Below, one piece after another: positions 1-8,556 of a stretch of DNA of 14,086 nt. A program made the position numbers and the translations under genes. This DNA comes from Asterionellopsis glacialis (taxonomy: Eukaryota; Bacillariophyta; Plagiogrammaphyceae; Rhaphoneidales; Asterionellopsidaceae). The stretch lies in the NCBI GenBank assembly GCA_014885115.2, contig WKLE02003565.1, forward strand, positions 1-14,086. Direction: 5' to 3'. Position 1 is the first letter of the stretch, and every line of letters starts with the position of its first letter. The notes beneath the pieces were generated by a model. That model was not told where the DNA came from and made no database searches. It saw nothing but the letters and a program-made list of their open reading frames with translations.

Positions 1-1320
1 TCCCAAAATGTTCTGATTGGACTTCCTTATTGAAGGTAGCTTGATAGTAGTTCAGCATAGTCCCTACTAGATCCAATACTATTTTCATTTTCTTCATAGG
101 CCTTTTTCCATATCTTTCCATAACCATTCTTAGAGACTATGCTCACATAATTAATGTGTGACTCATACTTTAACAAGGCAGGTATGTAATAATCATCATG
201 AAATTGACCAATAGGTTTTGTCAATAGTGTCAGATGTTTCCTATTTCTGATCTTGTTTTTTTAGGAAGCTGTATACTTATGGAGGATTGGCATATATATG
301 AATTGGCATGTACGAGAACATACTTTGAGGACGTACTTTGCTATATAGAGCCAATTGTCCATTAATGGAGTATGTGGTGACAAACTGATACACATGAGAT
401 CATATCATGCCATTGGTGTCTTCTGTATCCTTTTCTTCTTCTCCTTTGGAACTGTGTATAAATGGGACATTCATTACAGTGACCCAGAACACAGTTCCAA
501 TTGGTCAGTTCAAACCAGGAACTAGGACACACATTACTTATTTCCATGCATTACGTGTTTTTGTTTTTTTGTGAACTGGTGCATTGTTGGGTAGTACAGT
601 AGAGGCATACACATTAGTCTCTACCTCTTTACAGTTTTGTACAATACCACACTCCATTTTCACAATATCAGCTTTCATTTTGCACACTCATCTACTCCTC
701 CAAGCATTAAATGTGGCCTGCAAACTTTTTACAGTAGTGCAGGTCTCACACCCACATATTTGCTTGTGTCTTGGAGTCATTTATTGTTTTATTTTTATTT
801 TGATTAGAATACTGTGCACTAAGATGTTGTATAAGTGCACCACAGTGGTTCTTATATCACAACAGTAACAATACAAACAAAAGGTAAGTAAAATAGGTGA
901 TAGTTATCTTGAATACATAAACCAATCAACTTTGTAAGTACAGTAAAATGAATATGGTTTTGAGCATTAAATTTTAAATTGTTGCCAGCTATCAGCTATC
1001 ACCTTAATTTCAGATCCTTTATCAGATATATTATTAAACGTATCTGTGCAGTATTTTTGCTTTTAAGTTGCACATGAGACTTGTAACTGGTTTAAGTCTT
1101 TTTTTCTTATCCAGTTGTGTCTTAAGAATTTATGAATTCTTAATATATGCATGAAATGTTATGCTGTTATTGTGTATTTATCATGATTCCTAGAGACATT
1201 CTTTTTCACCATTAGAAGGTTCTATTCGAACAAAAAAATGACCTTCAATAATCAGCGGCTGGAATTGACTGATTTCAGAAAGTTTCACCTTGGTTGGATG
1301 ATTATGAATTACATTTATGC
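1..1320 (-). mobile_element. Decayed transposon-like ORF (multi-frame remnant, truncated by window edge)
   Basis: Reading the minus strand from about 1318 down to 1 gives a series of short open pieces in different frames. In order they are: a piece at 1193-1318 with HPTKVKLSEISQFQPL and a later ECL; one at 688-780 with CGCETC and NAWR, ended by TGA; one at about 541-687 with VLPNNAPVHKKTK; one at 362-547 with NWNCVLGHCNECP; and one at 27-224 with GQFHDDYYI and DYAE. Just after DYAE a shift to another frame gives YYQATFNKEVQSEHFG, which reaches position 1. This order (N-terminal Cys/His part, CxCxxC, W-x-C-x4-C-x2-C, then DxAE followed by an E-x-QS-x-H motif) matches a multi-copy transposase-like family that I recall from diatom and invertebrate genomes; I cannot name its superfamily. 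At least three frame changes and several stops make it a pseudogene. DYAE may hold a catalytic Asp, but that is inference. The C-terminal half lies outside the window. Confidence 0.6.
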
Positions 1321-2228
1321 CAAAGGTAACAGAGTTGTATCATGAAATTGATGAAGAAACTTCTTGTCACTGATCTGACTATGAGAGAGATAGGCAAGTT
1401 GCCGTTTAGCATCTATTGTTGCTTTCATAATAATACAGTACTTCTTAGGAGAGAGTCAAGTAGAAGTCATGTTGCTCAGAAGGAGTCTTTAAAACTTATT
1501 TGCATCTCATACTGCACAACCATGATACTGATTACTACTTTTTACTTCCAGTGAAAAAGGAAAAAAAGAGCAGAGGAAGATTCTTTCCTGTGGATGGTTA
1601 GGATACATTGGTTTATCGGAATCTTTTGGAAACCTTTCAAGACTTCCTTTAGTCTTTACAGTGTTCAAGCACCAGGAAGACAAGGTTTTGTGCAAGCATA
1701 GAAGCTTTTTCCCATACCTATTTATTTGTGTATCACAATCTCCAAAGTGCTAAGTACCTCATCACTCAAACACACAAATTCAATATGCTTCAAATTACAT
1801 CAGTTTTGGAAAAACAAGCTGCTTGATATCATATTGACTACTAATTGAACCCATGCACTATGATTCTTTGCCAGAAAACTGACCGCAAATTGCTCAAATT
1901 ACGAAAAATCATCCTTTCAGCTTCTTCTCAGTCAGCTAGCACTTCCTCATTCCTCATCGTTTACTTTCAGCAATGCCGGATGGTCAGCTTTGGACCGATG
2001 AAGGTAAAAAACCCAGGTGTAAAGAATTGACGGGGAATTCGCAGGCTCTTGTTGATCAATTCCTAATGTATTGTGGATTTATTGTTTCTTCTATTATAGT
2101 GCTTGGTTAGAACCATGGTCCTTACACAAGCTACATCAACGAATATTTTTATGATCCTTAGCAGAAGGGTATTAATACAGAGAATTTTAGGTCACTTTTT
2201 CTGTAAACGAATGGGACCTAATGATGTA
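1321..2228. other. Intergenic stretch without a recognisable gene
   Basis: Between the transposon remnant and the stop codon of the LRR gene I see only short chance ORFs with no recognisable motif. A minus-strand piece at about 1318-1440 is open for some 40 codons and includes AKRQLAYLSHSQISDKKF. It could be a further N-terminal part of the same remnant, but I cannot support that. The stretch is AT-rich and must contain the 3' UTR of the minus-strand LRR gene just below 2229. No clear AATAAA signal is visible near that stop. Confidence 0.5.
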
Positions 2229-5200
2229 TCAATTGAAATGATCTTCACCTCTTTGGAGACGTCGTGTTGTAGGTCCACAATCTGTACAACAGTTACTCGG
2301 ACAGGTAACTTCCGGTGTACCTCCCGCACAGTCCACGATTAACTGGTCAAGCTGCGACGTACATAGTTCATCTGGCACTGCCCCAGTTAGTGCATTGTTC
2401 TGAAAGAGAGCAATTTTCAGAGCAGTTTCACCAAGCTCTGATGGAATCAGACCAGTCAACTGATTTGAGTCAAGCATCAAACTTTCAAGAAGAAGCAGGT
2501 TTCCCAGCTCGGTAGGTATTTTTCCAACGAAACTATTTTCTGAAAGTGTGAGGTCTGTGAGCCTCGGAATCAATCCTATTTCTGATGGGACTTGCCCACT
2601 TAGATTATTCATCGCAAGATCTAAATACACTAATCCCTCCAGACTGCCAAATTCTGTTGGTAATCCACCGCTAAATTTATTATCAAAACCAGCCAATTCT
2701 TCCAAATCAGTAAGCGTGGCCAACTCTGGCGGTAGCTCTCCGTCAAAAACGTTCTCAGACAGGTATAACTCACGCAGACCAGTTACTCCAGAAAGTTCAA
2801 TTGGAATAGTCCCACTCAATTTGTTCTGGTCGACAAATAGTGTGGCTACAATATATGTATGTATAAACACACGCACACACATATATCCAACAATAGAAGC
2901 AGCATCAGCCATGAGAAGTTGCCCCGGGCGTGAAACTCTAAATGTACACAGAATAACGCTACTTACTTAAACTCGTTAGCTTCCCACACTCCGATGGTAA
3001 GATACCAGTGAAGTCATTGATAGCAAGGGAGAGGTACTTCAGTGCTGTCAATAAGCCTATTTCCCCGGGAATTGCTTGTGAAAACCTGTTATCCTCGAGG
3101 ACAAGTAACTCCAATTTATTTGACTCGCTTAACCCCACTGGTACAGACCCTGTGAATATATTTCTACTAAGGTCCATATAAAGCATTTGGGGCAACTTTA
3201 CAACAGTCGGTATTGCCCGCGAAATGAAATTAGTGTGGACGTCGAGCGTTTCTTCGGAGAGAAATAAAAGAAAAGGATAATTAGTAATCACGTCGGAAAA
3301 ACTACTCTTCAATATAAATTTGCTGGCAACAAGCGACTTACCGAGAAGTGGCAGATCAAAGATACCAGGTGGTATTGATTCTATGAAGTTTAGAGCAACA
3401 TCGAAGAACGTAAGGCTCTGCAGTTGTGGGAAAATTTCTGGTATGTCAGGACCAAGTCGATTATAATATAGATCAATAACTTTGATGCTTGTTAAACCAC
3501 CAAATTCGACAGGAATGTCACCTTCAAAACCAGTATCGGTAGTACCTTCAACAGTATTTTCGTACAGTAAGAGCATCTCAAGATTTGATAACAATCCCAA
3601 TTCTGTGGGAAGCTCCCCTCTTAAACTATTTCTGTAAAATTCCAACTCTACAAGATTTGTCAAAAGCCCAATTTCTGATGGAAGGTTTCCGGTCAGAAAG
3701 TTAGCGCCCATCTCAAAATCTTCAAGAGCTGTTAACAAACCAATTTCAGTTGGTATTGTACCTGACAAAAAATTGTTTCTACAAGTCAATTGTTTGAGGT
3801 TTGTCATGAGGCCAATTTCTGAAGGAAATGCAAAGAAAGAATTTGACCCTAGATCAAGAACTTCAAGATTGGGGAGGCCTCCAAAATCTGTTGGAAGTGT
3901 TGCACTCAAAAGGTTGGTATTCAAATTTAGTACCTGCAGTTGTTGCAATTGCTGAATTCCGCCCGGAGTAATTGTCATTAGTTCATTATCATTCAATAGA
4001 AGACTGTTCAAGCTGGAAAGTGCACGGATCTCGCTTGGGATGTTTTTTTGGACTCCATTGTCGTTTAAATCGACTTTTGTTACTACTGGACCTTCACATG
4101 TGACCCCAAACCACGGTCCTGTACAGACTTGCTCAGTAGTTGCCCATCCCGTCGATGTTGTCCAAGTACTACCTTCTGTAGAATAATAGAAGGTATTGAG
4201 TGAATAACTCTGTGCAATCTGAACTCGGATGTCAAGATCATTCACATCAACATTCGGATACGTCTCAAGAGCTAAAAGATAGGCATCATTTTGGGGCGTA
4301 CCATCCGTCGTCAAAGAACCATCATCTGTCAGTGTTCTGAATAGAAAGTCCTCAATAGATGCGTAGATTGCTGTTGGCGCTACAGAAAGTGAAGGTACAC
4401 TAGATGGAATACTAGATAGAGAAACAGAAGGTGCAGGACTCCCTTGATCTTGAGGAGACGGTGCCGAGGACGGTGTGAAAGATGGCTGAAAAGAAGGCAG
4501 AGCCGATGGTAAAATGGACACTGACGGTGATATTGACGGCTGAGAAGTTTGCTGTTGTTTGGAAGGAGCAACGCTTAATGACGGTGTATTGGAAGGTGCA
4601 GAACTTTCCGGTACAGAAGGAGCCATAGACGGCGATACTGAGGGACTCGCAGTTTCAACTTGATCAGCAGAAGGCTTTACAGAAGGTTGCATAGAAGGTT
4701 GCATAGAAGGTGACATCATTGAAGACGGTGGCAAGGGTGGACCAAAGACATTAGTCACATTCATTCTTTCAGGGGGATCGTAATGGCGAGTAAGAAGAAT
4801 GTTTTCGGATTCACGTGGATCCAATACAAATCCCGATCGCAATTCCACGGGAGCGACAGTATTGAGAGTAAAATTCGAATAGTACCATATCGACCCACTC
4901 GAATTACTTTGCTTCACTACTGTGACCTCCAACAATAGATTTTCTGTCACAGTGTTTACTTGGAGGGTGCCGGATACTGCTGTCTTCTGATCTCTGCCGG
5001 TATGACTTAAACCCCCAACGTTCTCGTCGTCGATACATCGATAGGAAATTTGACTTTCGTTGTCAAGCGGTTGAAGGGCTTCAACTGTGTCAACCTTTCC
5101 TTCTAATCGAATAAGAAAACCTCTGAAAAAATCTTTGTTTTTTGCAATTAGTTCCACTTTGTACGATTGTTCAACTTGTAGGTTGACAGCTCCGTTTGAT

Positions 5201-5454
5201 GTTAGTGTCGCTCCTTCAGTGGAATCTGGTCTATGAATAATAATTTCGAAACCACCCGCCGCAAGTGACCCCGAGACGGTTGCTCCTCCCTGCAGGTGAG
5301 CGCCTCCTACAGCACCTGGAAATCCTCCAGAACAACCTCCAGCAGCGGATGGATATGCATGTGTACCGTGGTTATGGACAATAAGAAGAAAGACTGCTGC
5401 AAACAAGGATGCGACGAAATTCATCATATTTTTTCTTTCAAGCCAGAGGTTCAT
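2229..5454 (-). CDS. Secreted reeler-like / leucine-rich repeat protein, three exons
   Basis: The proposed exons are 5454-3342, 3251-2967 and 2845-2229, giving 1004 residues. The open frame extends upstream without an ATG, so the first ATG (5454) is chosen; 5427 or 5424 (MMNF) are alternatives that keep the signal peptide. Residues 1-33 have a hydrophobic core (FVASLFAAVFLLIV) ending at THA. Residues about 42-197 resemble a reeler domain: FFRGFLIRLEG, then YRC, GLSHTGRDQK and SIWYYSNFTL. Residues about 244-359 are a Ser/Pro linker (SMQPSMQPS type). Residues 365-455 are the LRR N-cap (FYYSTEGSTW, then WFGVTC), followed by about 21 LRRs of the LxxLxLxxNxLxGxIPxE type. The C-cap is VDCAGGTPEVTC followed by CPSNCCTDC, a form usual in diatom LRR proteins. 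No transmembrane helix is seen, so the protein is probably secreted, with a binding or adhesion role (inference). It is divergent from the Lys-repeat gene. The gene model rests on sequence only: both introns have GTAAGT donors and restore LRR periodicity. Confidence 0.85.
2846..2966 (-). other. Intron 2 of the LRR gene (121 nt)
   Basis: The donor is TTTAA followed by GTAAGTAGC and the acceptor is CATATATTGTAG followed by CCACAC, both on the minus strand. Splicing is phase 1 and joins LTSL to TTLFVDQNKLSG, an exact LRR. Unspliced, the frame ends at TAG five bases into the intron. The intron carries a short CA/TA microsatellite near 2868-2885. Confidence 0.9.
3252..3341 (-). other. Intron 1 of the LRR gene (90 nt, in frame, no stop)
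   Basis: On the minus strand CTTCTCG is followed by GTAAGTCGC, and the intron ends in a pyrimidine-rich TTTCTCTCCGAAG. The intron is phase 1. Removing it joins FDLPLL to ETLDVHTNF, which gives a regular LRR. Keeping it inserts 30 residues (including NYPFLLFLS) that break the repeat. Because its length is a multiple of three and it has no stop, the genomic frame reads straight through, so a plain ORF search misses it. Confidence 0.85.
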
Positions 5455-5902
5455 GTTTAGAACGCTGAAAGGTTTATAGTCAGCTGCCTCCAATGTACAC
5501 TGCTCAATGCACTTGCTATCAGCTGAGCCTTGATGATCGACTTGTATACTGGTGTCTGTTGCTTCTTTAGAAAGCTATCACGAATTGAATATGGTGGTTG
5601 TTGCTGTTGGTATGTTTTAGGACCTAAATGTTCTATCTACGGTAGTCTCTAGCTAGAAAGGAGGAACAGAAGCCGTGTAGACTCTTTCATCAACTCCCAC
5701 CGTCGCCAAAAGGTATCTCTTCCTAGTATGTCCACCATATGGATATCAACATATTACTACCTGTACCGTTGGACCTGTATCACATTAGGAACTCCTCTTA
5801 GGAATAAAAAACTAGATAATATCAAGCACAAACGGTACAGAGCGTTTCTACTGATAGATACTAGGATATCAGGTAGCTAGGACTTTGATTATCATGGTAT
5901 GA

Positions 5903-5976
5903 TACCTGGTAAAGTTACCAGGTACCTGGTAGTGCTATTATACTAAACCTGGTTACCAGGTATACCGTACCAGGTA
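5903..5976. repeat. Cluster of TACCWGGTA near-palindromes
   Basis: TACCTGGTA or TACCAGGTA (reverse complements of one another) occurs at 5903-5911, 5916-5924, 5923-5931, 5954-5962 and 5968-5976. A related ACCTGGT at 5947-5953 pairs with ACCAGGT at 5955-5961. Positions 5916-5931 form a perfect 16-base palindrome, and 5903-5912 with 5915-5924 form a 10-bp inverted repeat with a two-base spacer. It could be a transcription factor array, a cruciform-forming site or a terminus of a non-autonomous element; I cannot tell which. Confidence 0.7.
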
Positions 5977-6830
5977 CTGTCTGTAGCTTCTGTACTTTTA
6001 CTCACTGCACACATGTTGTTCCCCTCACCGAATTTTTGTAGTCCTATATTTTGTCATACATTGTTGGTTGGTACGTATCTAATGAATTACGTGGTAAGTA
6101 AGAACCATTCTCTCATTCAGAACTTTACCACCATGTAGTTGGTCATACTAACTGGTTCCGTAAGTGTACTAGATACAACTCTCTACAGTCAGAGTGGTAC
6201 TTAAGAGATTACCTGTTATTTAAATTGAAGCAACAGCAGTATCTAATATCAATACCAGAGGACTTTTCTGAAATTTTTTATTGTACATATAATCAAAAAT
6301 TTGGGGCAATATTTCAAATTTTCGAAGGATCCTTTACTTATGTGAGATAATTTCAGTCTTCCCATAGAATCATCGAAAATTCTGTCTATAGAACTTACAT
6401 GTCAAATATATAAGGTACAACATATCTATTTAATTCCATTGCGAAGGTAAAATAATTTTGAAAAATTCACATTATTACCAGAGGAATGTCCAAGGCACAC
6501 AGAACAAAGAAATTGACACTCCTTATCCGACAAACCAATTTTGGGACTAAAAATATACTGGACAGAATGTATGATGGTGAGTGTGTGTTGCAACCATTTT
6601 CCAATAGAGGAAGTTGTAGGACTGTACCTTTATTTACATGGTGTATTTAATACCTACTACCTGTTACTCCGAACTAGTGCTGTTTCTACATGGCAGGGTT
6701 CTCTTGCTACTTTATGTGTACCCCCGTCATAGGTACAATTTAGTATCGAAAATTGAAGGTTCCTGTTTGATGCGTTGGATCTTGTGTTTGGCTTCGTACC
6801 AGGTATGAAGCTATGAAGAACACACTTCAT

Positions 6831-6838
6831 TGACGTCA
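6831..6838. promoter_or_regulatory. CRE-like bZIP site TGACGTCA
   Basis: This is a perfect eight-base palindrome 220 bases upstream of the Lys-repeat gene start. TGACGT-type elements are known CO2/cAMP-responsive sites in diatom promoters such as the Phaeodactylum PtCA1 promoter. A role here is inferred from sequence and position only. Confidence 0.4.
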
Positions 6839-7058
6839 CAAGCATTTTTTCATAATTGCCCAATGTGATGAAATCTCTGTCCCGCAAAATTATTCGATCC
6901 GATCATGAAAAGTTTCTGTCGTGTGAACATGCCTTCTCCACAAAAGTGAATATTTTCAAAAAATCTGAAATTTTGCATTTTTACTCTTTGTATCCGTCCT
7001 TTCCCTTTTACTGTTGTGATCTATTTGTTCTCGAAATAAAACAAGGAAGAGTTTCACC

Positions 7059-8556
7059 ATGAGAGCGCTCCAACCGCTGCTAATTACGGCTGTAACATGG
7101 TCGATAATCATTGACGGCGCAGATTCTCAAAGTACTTTGCATCAAGAAAGGAATGGAAGAAATAATGGATTCAATGATAGAATCGATCGATCAAACATCA
7201 AACTTCGTAGGCAACCGGCAAGTCGACAATTGGATGAGGGCGATAATGACGAATTTGCAGAAGAAGTTGAAGAAGTGCTAGAACGAGCTTTTCATTTACC
7301 CGGTAAGAGTGGCAAAGGGAAAGGTGGAAAAGGCAGCAACAAAAAACACCCCCCGCCACCACCAACAGGACACCCCACCAAATATCCTACAAAATTACCA
7401 ACAGCCTATCCTACGGAATATCCTACAAAAGCTCCCTCACCTGATCCTACACATTCACCTTCGAAAGCTCCTTCACCTACAAAAGCTCCGTCACTTGCGC
7501 CCACTACAATATCTCCAACAGAATATCCTACGCACCTTCCAACTCTCCATCCAACATCTCACCCAACGACATCAAAAGGTGAAAGTAAAGGAGAAAGCAA
7601 GGGCTATTCAAAAGGAAGTGGAAAGGATGGTGGAAAGGGCAGCAGCAAGGGATCTAAAGGAAGTGGAAAGGATGGTGGAAAGGGCAGCAGCAAGGGATCT
7701 AAAGGAAGTGGAAAGGATGGTGGAAAGGGCAGCGGAAAGGGATCGAAAGGAAGCGGAAAGGACGGTGGAAAGGGAAGCGGAAAGGGATCAAAAGGAAACG
7801 GCAAAGATGGTAGCAAAGGAAGCGGTAAGGGATCGAAAGGAAGTGGAAAGGATGGTGGAAAGGGCAGCGGGAAGGGATCGAAAGGAAGCGGAAAGGACGG
7901 TGGAAAGGGAAGCAGCAAGGGATCGAAAGGAAGCGGCAAAGATGGTAGTAAAGGAAGCGGCAAGGGATCGAAAGGAAGTGGAAAGGATGGTGGAAAGGGA
8001 AGCAGTAAGGGATCGAAAGGCAGTGGAAAGTATGGCGGCAAGGGAAGCGGTAAGGGATCGAAAGGAAGCGGAAAGGATGGTAGTAAGGGTATGGCGCCAT
8101 ACCCCACAGCTCTCCCATCTAAGGGTCAACCAGCTCCCCCAAGTCCCTCACCGACACGTGATTGTACTCCATGTGAATCCGGAATGTCATGCCCTGACGA
8201 TGCGTGTCCACCAACCATTTCACCATCTGCTGTACCTGTTACATCCCCAGTAAGTCTTGTTTGTCTTTATGTTTTTTTGGTTATGTTCCGGTCGATGTTA
8301 ATATAAAGTTACTGTCTTTTTGGGAGTACGCAACACAATTGCGTTTCTGTTTGGTAATTATGGTAATGTTTCTTATCTCCTTGTTCTCTATTTTGTTTGT
8401 CAACCAACTTCTCTTCAACAACTACAGACCAAACATCAATTTGGGAGTCGCAAGGGAAATTCTGGTAAAAAGGCAGGTAAAAAAGAAAAGAAAAGTCGGA
8501 TTAAAGATGATCGTCCGCCAAAGCTTTTGGCTCGATATGGCCGTATCCGCCGGTAA
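7059..8556 (+). CDS. Secreted Lys/Gly/Ser-repeat protein, silaffin- or cingulin-like candidate, two exons
   Basis: Exons 7059-8249 and 8428-8556 encode 439 residues; the ATG has a good context (caccATG). Residues 1-23 are a likely signal peptide (LLITAVTW core, GADS end). RQL at residues 56-58 fits the R-X-L processing motif of diatom silica-associated proteins and precedes an acidic patch (DEGDNDEFAEEVEEV). Residues 83-97 are a first Lys/Gly patch, and 98-172 a Pro/Thr linker of PTxxPT type. Residues 186-344 are 10.6 tandem copies of a 15-mer, GSGKDGGKGSSKGSK with variants, with lysines spaced 4, 4, 3 and 4. Then come a second PS/PT linker, CTPCESGMSCPDDAC and, after the intron, a basic tail (KKAGKKEKKSR, then ARYGRIRR). 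Lys-rich KxxK/KxxxK spacing with many Ser is typical of silaffins and cingulins, whose lysines carry polyamines and whose serines are phosphorylated. That makes silica deposition or cell-wall assembly a reasonable guess, not a proof. The repeat leaves all frames open on both strands, so overlapping ORFs there are artefacts. Confidence 0.8.
7614..8090 (+). repeat. Tandem 45-bp coding repeat, 10.6 copies
   Basis: The array begins with GGAAGTGGAAAGGATGG at 7614. Ten full 45-base units end at 8063, followed by 27 bases of an eleventh. Units 1 and 2 are identical in DNA. Units 3-5 (7704-7838) and 6-8 (7839-7973) are near copies of each other as a block of 135 bases. Unit 5 has Asn for Ser at its second position, and unit 10 has Tyr for Asp. 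The coding strand is strongly purine-biased. Confidence 0.95.
8250..8427 (+). other. Intron of the Lys-repeat gene (178 nt)
   Basis: The donor is CCCCA followed by GTAAGTCTTG and the acceptor is CAACAACTACAG followed by ACCAAAC. The intron is T-rich and lies in phase 0. Splicing joins PVTSP to TKHQFGSRKG and gives a Lys/Arg-rich tail that resembles the rest of the protein. Without splicing the frame stops at 8306 after a hydrophobic tail. Confidence 0.75.

Larger units (their letters stand above)
5455..7058. other. Divergent intergenic region of the LRR and Lys-repeat genes
   Basis: This 1.6 kb stretch is AT-rich and lies between two genes read away from each other, so both promoters should be here. 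I see no coding sequence: the short ORFs show no motif and several lack an ATG. It holds a palindrome-rich cluster at 5903-5976, one more copy of the same 9-mer at 6797-6805 and a TGACGTCA site at 6831-6838. No convincing TATA box could be singled out. Confidence 0.6.

Noticed and set aside
5455..5493. Extension of the LRR protein upstream of 5454
   Set aside because: The frame is open to a stop near 5575 but contains no ATG before 5454; the upstream start codon would be TTG.
7604..8129. Three minus-strand ORFs over the same repeat (Pro/Leu/Phe-rich, Arg/Phe-rich, Ser/Ala-rich)
   Set aside because: They are antisense shadows of the repeat; they are open only because the unit lacks stops in those frames.
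7309..8253. Long second-frame ORF over the Lys-repeat, rich in Glu/Arg/Lys
   Set aside because: It is a by-product of the 45-bp repeat, whose period is a multiple of three and contains no stops in this frame. It has no signal peptide and does not join the spliced exon sensibly.
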